From the NCBI RefSeq assembly GCF_001625215.2, contig NC_030384.2, forward strand, positions 37,234,390 to 37,298,389: a stretch of DNA of 64,000 nt, given 5' to 3'. Numbering within the stretch: the first letter of the stretch is position 1; each line of letters opens with the position of its first letter. The DNA comes from Daucus carota subsp. sativus (Eukaryota; Streptophyta; Magnoliopsida; Apiales; Apiaceae). A program made the position numbers and the translations under genes. The notes beneath the pieces are model-generated. The model did no database searches. It was not told the DNA's origin and worked only from the letters and a program-made list of their open reading frames with translations. Shown one piece after another: positions 1 to 10,100 of the stretch.

Positions 1-419
1 TATTAACAAAAAAAACAAAATTATATTTAAGTACTGTTTGGATATTTACATACTCTGAGGTTGGTGACTTTTTGTAGATGTCAGTAAGTAGTTTTCATTA
101 GTGACTCGGTGTGTAGTTATTTGTAATATGAATGAGTCGGTATCACAACTTTGTAGCAGTTTCCTTCTTTTGTCTATGTATTAAGCTCAGGCCTACTTGC
201 ACCTTTATACCAATGAGAGGAAAAAAGAAAGATTTCAAATATCAGTGACATGACATCTAACTGGAAGCACTTAACAATTAGATTCAAGTTGCAAATGCAC
301 TAATCACTATGTTATGGACTCTAAATGATCATAAAATGTAACATCCTCAGAAAATGGCTGTTTTCACTTTCCTTTTTGCATTGAAGATTTTTGTGGTTTG
401 GAATATTGGATACTTTGTT

Positions 420-677
420 TGTAGAATATAAAACTGATTTTTTTATTAATTCTTGTTCCTCTGAAAAAGAGATTACATCCATATTTAAAACAAACGTACT
501 TGACTCCTAACAATACTCTGCTACTTCTAATAATCTCCTAAAACAAGATAGACTCAATACCTCCTACAAACTCTCTAAAACTCCAACAATCATCCAACTA
601 CTTCAATCTAAAATTAATCCTCAAAATAAATAACTAAACAAATAATAATAATAACTAAATTTAAGATTATTCCAACA
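420..677 (-). repeat. 3' LTR of the TRIM (minus-strand sense)
   Basis: 258 bp; begins TGTAGAATAT and ends ATTCCAACA on the plus strand. It matches the copy at 1196-1453 throughout as far as I can align by eye. The adjoining purine-rich tract at about 678-690 marks it as the 3' LTR of a minus-strand element. Confidence 0.9.
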
Positions 678-716
678 ATCACTCCCATAATCTTAAATTT
701 ACTTAACAGAATTTAT

Positions 717-907
717 AAAGCACTTCTCTTCATTTTGTGATGCACTTCTCACCACCACCAATATGTTAATGCACTTCTCATTAACACCAATTTGTTGATG
801 CACTTCTCATCAACGCCAAATTTACTGGAGCACTTATCTCCAGGTTCACATAATCACCCATAATTCTAATGTTCTCTCCAGGTGCACATAATCACCCATA
901 ATTCTAA
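717..907 (-). repeat. array of hairpins with a constant loop, plus a 38 bp tandem duplication, inside the TRIM
   Basis: Five successive inverted repeats enclose the loop CACTTCT (last one CACTTAT). The stems are AAG/CTT (718-730, weak), GTGATG/CACCAC (737-755, one A-C mismatch that becomes G-U on the minus strand), GTTAATG/CATTAAC (765-785), GTTGATG/CATCAAC (794-814) and CTGGAG/CTCCAG (825-843). The stem sequence changes while pairing is kept. They are followed by a 38 bp-period direct duplication (838-869 and 876-907). The minus strand is the element's transcribed sense, on which the G-U pair would be tolerated. Confidence 0.75.
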
Positions 908-1181
908 AGGAGAGGTTCTCCCTCTACTCCGTCAAAAAAAAAAACGCAAGATCCATCTCGTTCTGCATGGCACTCTATCTCATTTTCTGCCTTCAGCACG
1001 CTTCTCCGGCATTGCCTCGTCTTTCTCGGCAGCCCCATACTACACATGCATCCCATACTACACATGTAGCTTTGCCACCATCCTTCCGCAACGCCAACCT
1101 GAAACTACCTCGTCGGACACTTATTCCGCGCCTCCACCACCGGCGGCGTCTTTACCACCGGCGGCGGAACAACAAAACCTC

Positions 1182-1193
1182 GCTCTGATGCCA
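1182..1193 (-). other. primer-binding site for initiator tRNA-Met
   Basis: The minus strand reads TGGCATCAGAGC; the usual plant tRNA-Met site is TGGTATCAGAGC, so 11 of 12 bases match. It is separated from the LTR by two bases, the normal spacing for reverse-transcription priming. Confidence 0.8.
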
Positions 1194-1195
1194 AG

Positions 1196-1453
1196 TGTAG
1201 AATATAAAACTGATTTTTTTATTAATTCTTGTTCCTCTGAAAAAGAGATTACATCCATATTTAAAACAAACGTACTTGACTCCTAACAATACTCTGCTAC
1301 TTCTAATAATCTCCTAAAACAAGATAGACTCAATACCTCCTACAAACTCTCTAAAACTCCAACAATCATCCAACTACTTCAATCTAAAATTAATCCTCAA
1401 AATAAATAACTAAACAAATAATAATAATAACTAAATTTAAGATTATTCCAACA
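1196..1453 (-). repeat. 5' LTR of the TRIM (minus-strand sense)
   Basis: 258 bp copy of 420-677. It is the 5' LTR because the primer-binding site (1182-1193) lies just inside it. Confidence 0.9.
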
Positions 1454-1975
1454 TTGTTAACTGTGATCAGGAATTCAGGATGTGAAATGCTTTATTACCT
1501 GGACTCGCTACATATCCAAGTGTTGGCCTCAGCAATTTTTTTAAAATTATACATGTTTTTGACCTAAAATAAGTGTCCGAGTGTCCATATTCATGTCCCA
1601 GTGTCGAGTGTCCGACACGGTATTGGAGTTGAGTGAAGAGTCGGGGTGACAAAGGTGATTTATGTTCTTTGTAGAATAAGATTTCAGTTGTGTTTCCCTT
1701 GTTCTGTGACAGAACAAATGTTATCCCAAATACACTAATACTGAATGTTGGCCTTAACTGAGCTGTTGTGGTAAATTTTATTTCGTTCTATATCTATGGC
1801 AAAATAAGAGAAAGATGAAATACACATTCTTTTAGATAATTTATTAGTTTACTGAGACCATGAATGTCTTTAATGGAAACTAAGAAGTCTAAAACCACCA
1901 ACTTTTTGGAACAGCCAGAGTACTAATTATGGTTCCTTTTCTTGTATTTGAATTGATTATATTCTTTTTTTGTAG

Positions 1976-2961
1976 GCTTGCTTTGAAGGTAACCCATTTA
2001 AGACAGTTCCAGGCCCTTTTAAGCTCTTCTACCGCTGCATGCGCTCAAAACCTGGGTACTTATACTCTTTCATTGCTTTCCGCAGGATTTGAACTTTAAT
2101 GGCTGATTTCTAATTATTTCTGCATCAGAGTTTATATCTGTTCAGCAATCTCGATTACTTGTTATTTTATCATAAAGACCTGCATACTGCTAAGCTAAAC
2201 TATAATGTTGTATCATGTGTTTCTATGTAAAATTTATGTTCTATTGGTTTGTTGCAATTAAATAATATAAAAAGATAATGTACTATCTAGGCTATTTTGT
2301 TACTATTGAAGCATAAATTGTCTTTATGATGTCATATTGTCATTCTAGTCCAGCAAATTACTGTTAATACATTTTGCCAAAAAAATTTAAAAAATAAATC
2401 ACCCTCAATATTTTTTCTCCGGTTTCACGTGCTCCATCCTCAGATTCTGTAAGCTTCACATATTTGTCATATTTGTCTTGCACTCCATGTCTCCACCGTC
2501 CCACCACCATCACTTTTAATCTCTTTCATCCGTTTTAACCCTTACATTCCTGCCCTGTCGTATTTCAATCAATTAAAATGTTTGATAAGTTAGGAGGGAG
2601 TTAGTATAAATGATAATATATCTGTGTACTTGATACTTTTTTCTAATCATATGACTGTGCAAAACCCTGTTAGTAGCCTATGCCCCAGAAGTCGTATAAT
2701 CTGCCAAACCAGCATTTTAATTTAGTGTTAGTTCTTAACAGGGTGGCATGATAAACTCATATCCACTCAACTTGTGAGTTTTACCTGTCTTTCTATTCAA
2801 CCTTTTGCAAATGGCTGTAGCAATTAGTCCTGAACATCGATCGTTAAGCATTTTATTATTACTGAAAAATGCATTGGATGTTTTAATGCAGGGAAGAGCC
2901 AACTGAGCCATTCTCTTATTTGCAATTAGACCCCCCAAAGCGGGAAGTAAAACTCGAGTAA
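1976..2961 (+). CDS. C-terminal two exons of an unrecognised plant gene (5' part lies left of the window)
   Basis: Two exons join cleanly: 1976-2055 (after a TTTTTTTGTAG acceptor, ending at GT) and 2892-2961 (after TGCAG, ending in TAA). They encode the last 49 residues of a protein, beginning ACFEGNPFKTVPGPFKLF, continuing YRCMRSKPGEEPTEPFSYL and ending KREVKLE. The phases match (two bases carried over, completing a Gly codon), and composition differs sharply from the AT-rich surroundings. No complete upstream exon is visible between 1 and 1975, so that stretch is read as intron and the rest of the gene as lying off the left edge. I do not recognise the family. The tail looks soluble, basic and proline-rich, without a membrane segment. 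An LTR element (420-1453) sits in the preceding intron on the opposite strand. Confidence 0.7.
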
Positions 2962-3480
2962 AGGCCATCTAGATATCCCTTGTACTGCTATGTTTTTTCA
3001 ATTTTAGTTCAAGTCCAATGTAACTTTTCCATGTTGACTGTCCTAATAAATTCTCAGCCTTGTGAATTTTATCACAAATTATTGATGTTGATGGTTTCTT
3101 ATTGATGTTAAACATCGGCACCATCCCGATGTCTCAGTCAAGTTTGTCGCTATTTTAAAATCGCAGCTGAACTATGAAAATTTTATTACTAAAATATAAT
3201 TTGCAATTATAGATGGTCTGTAATTGTTTGCAAAATATGGTTTAATTAGGAGTGTTGTCGAAGACCAAGTACATATATGTGAATGTTGTGAAGGATTAAT
3301 GTGAGTGTTATGGATGGCGTATTATATCTTGAATTTAGAATATAAAGTATATAAATGTCACAGGGAATTTAGTGTTGTAAACGGTTTGGTATATCTGACT
3401 TTGTGAATAGGGCTGATTTGAAGTGTTTTGGCCCTGAATACCGGTATATTCATCATTAATGTCTTAAATATCAAGATCTT

Positions 3481-3645
3481 GAAAAATGACCCCCAAATAT
3501 CATTTAGTAACACTAGATCGTGTAGCGTTTTGATTATTCACCAAAAACGCCAGACGATGTAGTGTTCTGTTAGGTTATCATGTAGCGATTTGCTGGGGTT
3601 GAAACAGCAAAAAACTACACGATCTAGTGTTTTCATCCCAAGATT
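3481..3645 (+). repeat. dispersed hairpin-array repeat, copy 1
   Basis: Similar to 51471-51722. It starts with the same leader (GAAAAATGACCCC, then AATA and CATT) and contains short inverted repeats such as AACACTA / GATCGTG / TAGCGTT, separated by a spacer resembling CTGGGGTTGAAA. Terminal repeats and a target-site duplication were not found, so class is unknown. Confidence 0.6.
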
Positions 3646-4645
3646 GTAAACGTTAGATTATCGACGTCTCTGACAGGTATTTGGGGCCATTTTTTCCAAC
3701 TCTGTTATTTTGGGCATTACTTCAAGAATATTTGAGATTTGAGGCCATTTTTCTGATTTAAACAGAATTACTGAATAGTGAATGAAATATCGACTAAGCA
3801 CAAAAAAACCTCAAGTTGCATCTTCGCGAATTAAGAACTGAAATAGTTTCGATTATTATATCGAATCGAATTTAATATTTTTGTAATATTGAAGATTGGA
3901 ATAATAAACCAAATTGTTTAAAAAATGATAACATTATTTTCATATTAGAAAAAAGGACAAAATTAAAAATAATTTCTTTATTAAAATTAGTATTTCAAAC
4001 TAAGTAACTATCGATCACACGTTAATAATACTTATATAAATATCAACTCGTATTACTTGAAAATAATTAGATGAAAAATTATAAAATATCGTTACATGAA
4101 ATGAATAAAATACTATAAATCGTAATTCATGAAAATAAATTAATTCAGACTTTTGTAAATATATTCTTCTATATATATGATAGAATTATTGACATTAAAT
4201 TTATTTTATTAATATATTTTGATCATTCATTATTTCGGTTAATTCGATAAAAACTGAAAACAGCAATATATTATAATATAAGAAAAATCATATTGAATTA
4301 TTCTTATCGGTTAATCGAATCAAATTATTTCGATTTGCTATTCAGTTAACTATCCGTTTTGATTAGTCATTATAAAATATTTTCATACGTTGGAAGTACT
4401 TGATTTTGAAGATATGACATTATTATTTATTTTTTTTGAAAATAAATATGACATTATTATTTTAAAATACTTACTAGTACTATTTTCTTTTACGCGACAA
4501 CATACATGATTAAAATTAATATAAATCACATTATAAAAAATATTTAGAATAGATCTCTAAGAAGAGAAAGAATATCAAAACTAATCCCACCAAAAAAATT
4601 AATTATTTTTTTGTTTACTCAAAGATATTCAAATATTCAGCTACC

Positions 4646-4653
4646 TATAAATA
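4646..4653 (+). promoter_or_regulatory. TATA box of the CGR1-like gene
   Basis: TATAAATA in an otherwise pyrimidine- and A-rich stretch, 86 bases before the start codon, leaving about 60 bases for the 5' leader. Position and sequence fit a plant TATA box. Confidence 0.6.
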
Positions 4654-4709
4654 CAAAAATATATCAGCTCATACATCTTCTGGCCTCTTTCCTCCCCGCC
4701 GCTACAAAA

Positions 4710-4739
4710 CTAGGGTTTTTCATCACAACAAAACCCTAA
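4710..4739 (+). promoter_or_regulatory. pair of telo-boxes in opposite orientation
   Basis: CTAGGGTTTT (about 4710-4719) and AAAACCCTAA (about 4730-4739) flank the start codon. Telo-boxes are a known element of plant ribosomal-protein and ribosome-biogenesis promoters, which matches the predicted nucleolar role of the gene. Confidence 0.55.
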
Positions 4740-5332
4740 TGGCTTGCACAGTCGATCTCAGATTCCTCGATGAAGGCTTCGGCGGCAAAACCGCCAAGCG
4801 AAAGCGAGCAGAGCAAGAGCACAACAATCACCTCCTCCACCTCTCGCAGCAGAACCTAAACGAAGACGTTTCAATGGAGATCGACCTCACCGAGCCTCCT
4901 CCGGCGGCGAAGCGCCAAGCAGTGCCTTCCTCCGACGATCCTAACAAGCCTGTGTTCGGCAATCCAACCTACGACGGCGTTATCGCCGGAAAAGTTTCCG
5001 GCCGGAGGTGGAAGCAGGTGCGGACTCACCGGTCGTCGGCGACAAAGGTGAGCCACAAAGGAACGACGTTCGAGCAACGAGCGAAGCAGAAGGAGATAAA
5101 GAAGGCGTATATGGAGAAGAAGAATGAGTTGAAGGAGGAGATTAGGAAGCATAAGGCGGAGAAGAGGAAGCATAAGGAGGAGAAAGATAAGAAGAAGCAG
5201 GAGAATATTTTGCGCACAGGCTCTAAACTTCAGATTATTAGCAATCCTAAGACGCTTAAGAAGATCCAGAAGTCTAAGCAGAGGAAGTTGCTAAAAGTGG
5301 TACCTGATCATTTGGTTAAGAAGTCTAATTGA
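4739..5332 (+). CDS. rRNA-processing protein CGR1 / CCDC86-like, nucleolar
   Basis: Intronless ORF of 197 residues. The N-terminal half (1-75) is acidic and proline-rich with short basic nuclear-localisation-like clusters (KRKR, AAKRQ). The C-terminal half begins with the conserved GKVSGRRWKQVRTHRSS segment (about 84-100), followed by a long, highly charged Lys/Glu helix (about 108-155) that should form a coiled coil, and a basic tail. This is the layout of the Cgr1/CCDC86 family; yeast Cgr1 is needed for large-subunit pre-rRNA processing in the nucleolus. The start codon has a TATA box 86 bases upstream and telo-boxes around it, in keeping with ribosome-biogenesis co-regulation. The function is inferred from the family. 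The antisense frames over the Lys/Glu region are shadows. Confidence 0.85.
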   Translation: MACTVDLRFLDEGFGGKTAKRKRAEQEHNNHLLHLSQQNLNEDVSMEIDLTEPPPAAKRQAVPSSDDPNKPVFGNPTYDGVIAGKVSGRRWKQVRTHRSSATKVSHKGTTFEQRAKQKEIKKAYMEKKNELKEEIRKHKAEKRKHKEEKDKKKQENILRTGSKLQIISNPKTLKKIQKSKQRKLLKVVPDHLVKKSN

Positions 5333-7106
5333 ATTTGACTGTTATGTGGTTGATTTAGTGAGATTGTTGCGGAATTTATGCTGTTTTGTTTCAAGTTTTA
5401 TAAATGCCGTGATTTATGTTTTCAGTTTTGTTTGCTGGATGATTAGTGAAGACTGATGATGGTAACTATCTGTTGAATGAAATTTATACACCTTTATTCT
5501 CTGGAATTGTTTGTTCTTTAATCAGAATTGCTTATTTTGTAAAGAAAGTTGTGCATGTGTTTAGAATGTGAGTTAAATTGGCATGGACGCTTGGAGAGTC
5601 GGAATTCTAATCCCATTGTTCTCGTGTCTACTATTATATCTCTGTTTTGGCTCTGAAGATCTTCAGCAGCATTAGTGAGATTATGTGGAATCACTGAAAT
5701 TTTATTGACACACAATTTTTTAATGTCATGGGATTGCAGCTTTAGTTTTACCCTCTTATGTCGAATTGTGACTGCTTACACTTTTTTCTAAATCTTGTTA
5801 CTAGGCCCGTGTTACCTTTTCAACTTAATGCAACTAGCCTGCTCTTCAGTGTCTTATTTTTGTCTGTTTACTTCCTAGAAAGGTCTTGATCATTATGAAT
5901 GTCAGGTGAGTGCAGAGCTAATGACCACACTATTTCATCAGGCTCAAATGGCATCAAACTTATACATACATTGACTGGTAGGTTTTTGCACATTGCTTAT
6001 TGGACAATCCCTGAAGTGTTTACAAACAGTAAAAATAATCTGGATGTAATTCTGAATCATCTTCATGGTATGACTGTTCCGGTTTCAAATCACTTGGCAT
6101 TACATGAATCTAGTTATCACTGCATAGATCCTTTGGACCATTAAGACATAGCTAACTGCTAACTTTTCCTAGGAGATTTTATTTTTGGCTATATCTAGGA
6201 GTAGACTAGTTTTTTTAATGCGGTCCATCTTTTAAGTACTAGGATAGCATTGCACTCTTATGGCACAGAATGACAGGATCATAGATGTATTTGCTTTCAA
6301 AAGCTATTGCTCCATCCCAATTGGGAGGATGGAATGAGGTAAATGTGCAATGTGAAAAGTGACCACAGGGAAATGTGCAATGTGAGAAGTGACCGCAGGG
6401 AAATGAGTCCAACCAAATATAATACAGTAAAAATTTTCTTTTCGTTCCTTCAATCTAGCAGACAGTAGGAATTGGAGCCAAGGGAATGCGTGTTGTAGTA
6501 TCAGACAACCAAGCAACCATATTGGTCAAATCATACGCTAGATTTATTGTGTTATGCTGCTCATAAGGGTTGCACTTTCAGACTACGGTTCATGTACAAT
6601 CAAACCTATTTCTCGACTCAATAGAAGCCAGAGAGGTGAATGACTTCTAAACAAGCAGGTCTGATTACTACGTCTATTTCTAATCCATCCTAATCCTAAA
6701 TGTAATGCAACGACGTAGGTCTTCATATCTAAACAGAGTATCTAATTTTGGATATGATCTATAGCTTTATTCCGGTCTGGGTATGTCATTTAAATTGATA
6801 TAGGGGCCATATATATTTTAAACAAATGAAATTTTAATAATATCATTCGTGATTAGATGAACACCTGAAAAAAAGGAGTGAGGGTTCAAAGAAAGTTGCA
6901 CGCATGGCAAACTACTGCAATCAAAAGAAAATTAGCATATACTGTATATGATAACCACTGATCTTCATCGGACAAGACAACACTTTGAAAACATAGAAAG
7001 AACAACACATATACAATTCATTGTTCGATGCTCATCACTTAAAAATCCAGCATTATTCATTCCATGTTTAAAGCTAAGTATTTGCGGAACATTTAAATCT
7101 TGAAAC
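5333..7106. other. intergenic between convergent genes
   Basis: Contains the 3' ends of the CGR1-like gene (from the left) and the RNF10-like gene (from the right). I see no third gene. A 30 bp tandem duplication lies at 6341-6370 / 6371-6400 (unit AAATGTGCAATGTGAAAAGT plus ten bases). Confidence 0.5.
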
Positions 7107-10100
7107 TTAATAGCGTCGACCACCGGCTGTTGAAAGGAGGACTCGGCTCGGCTTTTTTCCTCTCTTTCCTGTCTCACTAATCTTGGATTCAACAGGCTTT
7201 GCTCTTGATATTACATTGGCAAATGATTGTGTACCTGTTTTTCAGAAGGCCAAACATAGAAGGAATAAGTTGATAACTCCCAAATTTGCAGAGTGAGAGC
7301 TCACTCTGGTAAAGAACATTTTTTAGTTGCCCAGCCAGCATACCGCAAATGACTTTAGAACTTGATGGTGATAAGTTGGAAAAATGATATACTTACCACT
7401 TGGACTAGAATTAGTGGCAACATCTGTTCGGGTAAGACTGCTGGGTTCCTCAAATTTCAAGGCTGGAGAATCATGTGCTGCAGCAAAACCTAGTCTTGTG
7501 ACGTTTGAGAACAGAGGCCTTTCACCTACAGGAGGGCTCACTGACACCACAGCAGAGCTTCCTAACGCTGAAATGCTCAAAACATAAAACTGAGTAAATC
7601 ACTATTAATAGGTATTGTTTAGAGACCCTCTTCCTTTATACGAACATTCAAAAGAACAAATTTCGGAGAAAGTACTCAGATCTTAGGATTGGAGGGCAGT
7701 GGTAATACAAGGGTCAATCATTTACAGCCCTAGGGGAAAACTAGGTTGCATTAAAACTCTATCATGAGAAGGACCAGAACAAACTATTACTTTCCTTTAT
7801 ATCTACAAAGGATAACTTTAGAAGGACCAGAACAAACTATTACCTTCAAAGTCATCCATGGAGAAGTTAGGGGAGAAATCATGAGAAGGTTGTGCAAAGT
7901 TATACGGCATAGTCAAAAATTCTGTTGCAGCAGCAACTTCAGCCTTTATTTTCTCCTCTTGCTCCTGAAGTTTGACACAAAAAGCATTATTGTACAGAAG
8001 TTGTGTAAAGCCCAGCTACGGTAACTTAGAAAAGGTGACAGGTTTCAGAGAAGTTCCGAGAAGGTGTAATACCATATACAGGAACAATTACACATCCTCC
8101 GAATCATGGAGATAAAATGTTAATAAAAGCAAGTACTCATCATTAAAATATATTGAAGCAATACCTTCCGAACCAACACTCACGTTTACATTCTGCATTC
8201 TACTTCTTTTACCATGTTAATAACTGGCTAACCCATAAACATGTTCCCGGTTTTGTAACTGTCTAACAGTCAATTTTATTTACTTTTTACCGGTTCCAAT
8301 AATACCATCCAGACTGCATAGTTTAGTATTTAATGTGCGGTAAAGTGACACAAACACAATTGCACTATTTCCATTAAATAATATTTAAGTGGAAGATCTG
8401 CAGATTACTAACACAGTACATGATCCCAACCCAATTGGTATGTTTTAATTTCTTTAGAGTAAGCAGTTTGTCTCTAATTAGTCAAATTCTGATGAAAATG
8501 TCATAAAGGGCGATCCCTTACTGGCTCAGAATTATTGTTTTAACTTTTTATAACCATACTGCCCTATTCAAAGCGGAAATGGTAATGTCTACATCCTCAC
8601 CAAAGGATATGAAACAAATGATATACCCCTACCAGGGAAATATGAAAAGACAGATAAAACAAACAAAAGCTCCCCTGGTAAATGTTCTCACCTTCCTAGC
8701 GACCCGCTTCCGCTGCTTTTCTCTATTTTTTATTTCATCAATGAATGGAGAAAAGGCATCAAGAGGTAGACTGTCACTGAGATCAATCTCACAAAGCTGA
8801 AATTTTAAGGAATATTAATGTAGAACTCCCATGTAGATTACAAGGTTAAAAATGTGTTTAAGCACACATTCTGGTGACTACCTGAAATGTTTTTAAAAAA
8901 AATTGGCTCAAATAACGGTAAACATGTTTTAATGACTACCTGAAATGTTGTAGTTAAAGAAAAATGGCTCAAATAACGATAGCGCTTCCTCATTGCCTCT
9001 GATTGTGTCACAGTCTCCAACTGTACAATCTTTCCATGAATTCTGCAAATTAAAAACTTTAACTAAGATACCTGATGACATAATAACAACAAAAAACACA
9101 AGAGATTGTTCATGTTTGAAAAAATGCCGAGGCGCAAAAAATTTCAAAGTAACTTTGACATCATCAATTTTGAACAAATTAAGGGTATACTATATAGTGG
9201 TGATTTCAATTAGCTAGTGCCCACAGCCCACAGTCCAGTAAGAGCACGACACACACACAGAGCCTTTTTCTGTTTTTTATCCATCACAATCACGAGAATA
9301 CCTTTTTCTAGGTGCCTTACTCAGGTGTACAAAACAGTAAGCACAAAAACAACAAATACTAAAGCTTAAAGGATCAGTGACAAATCAGGAATATCCTCCC
9401 ATTTTGCATCTAGGAGTGACCTCGGAAAGGGGGGGGGATATATGAATGCTATGAACACATGCACTCCCAAATTGACATATGAAGCTACTATATCATATTA
9501 TCAGCTTTATGAAGTTCCGTATACAAAAAAGAAAAACCTCTTTTGCCCCATTTAGGCTGAAATTAATGAGCATAAGTAACTTGCATGGAGCAGGGTGAAT
9601 TCTTTTAAACCTGTGCGGAAGCCTGTCGTAGCTCCCATAGTGGTGTAGAAGACACTTTAAGTTTATTGGATGAAGGATGAGGTGCTGACCATCAACTGCC
9701 TGGAACAGCCAAATGAACTTAGCTTAGTTGCTTCAAATTGAATCGAGTATACATACAGGAGAACAGAACTGGTGATGGCAGAAGAGATGATAAATATTTT
9801 ATGCAGTGACATGATAATAATGTATAACACTATGGTAAGCCAATGATACTCCTTAAATCTTCAGCCAGTTTTATACGACTACTCTGAACACAAGCACAGA
9901 ACAGAACTTCTCTAATTCAACGAACTTCAACAGCTATTTATAGCTTCAGCCTTTAAGATATGTATTACATGTCTTACACACACTAGCAAGTACATGATGC
10001 TGATACACTGATACTTAAATATTCTACAAGATTTCACAACTATAAGATGCACACAAAGAGGTATTAATGGTGTAACATATGTATGTGGGTAGAAATTCTA

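Larger units (their letters stand above)
420..1453 (-). mobile_element. TRIM-type non-autonomous LTR retrotransposon, apparently intact
   Basis: Two 258 bp direct repeats (420-677 and 1196-1453) that look identical by eye bound a 518 bp interior with no gag or pol. On the minus strand the LTR starts TG and ends CA. The host duplication TTGTT flanks both sides (415-419 and 1454-1458). Two bases inside the minus-strand 5' LTR is a primer-binding site matching the 3' end of initiator tRNA-Met except for one base, and a purine-rich tract (ATGGGAGTGAT on the minus strand) abuts the other LTR. Size and lack of coding capacity fit a terminal-repeat retrotransposon in miniature. Indistinguishable LTRs imply a recent insertion. 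It lies antisense inside an intron of the flanking gene. Confidence 0.9.
2962..4738. other. intergenic, AT-rich
   Basis: No gene seen. It holds the 3' flank of the left gene, one copy of a hairpin-bearing dispersed repeat (3481-3645), long AT-rich low-complexity DNA (3780-4620) and the CGR1-like promoter. Confidence 0.6.

Noticed and set aside
717-843. tRNA or microRNA precursor for the hairpin array
   Set aside because: Stems are only 3-7 bp, far too short for a miRNA precursor, and there is no cloverleaf.
882-1286. 134-residue ORF and a nested 73-residue ORF inside the TRIM
   Set aside because: They run from the interior into the LTR on the strand opposite to the element's sense, are low complexity, and have no domain.
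5899-6144. 81-residue plus-strand ORF between the CGR1-like and RNF10-like genes
   Set aside because: No family resemblance, no convincing promoter or splice context; length is within chance for this AT content.
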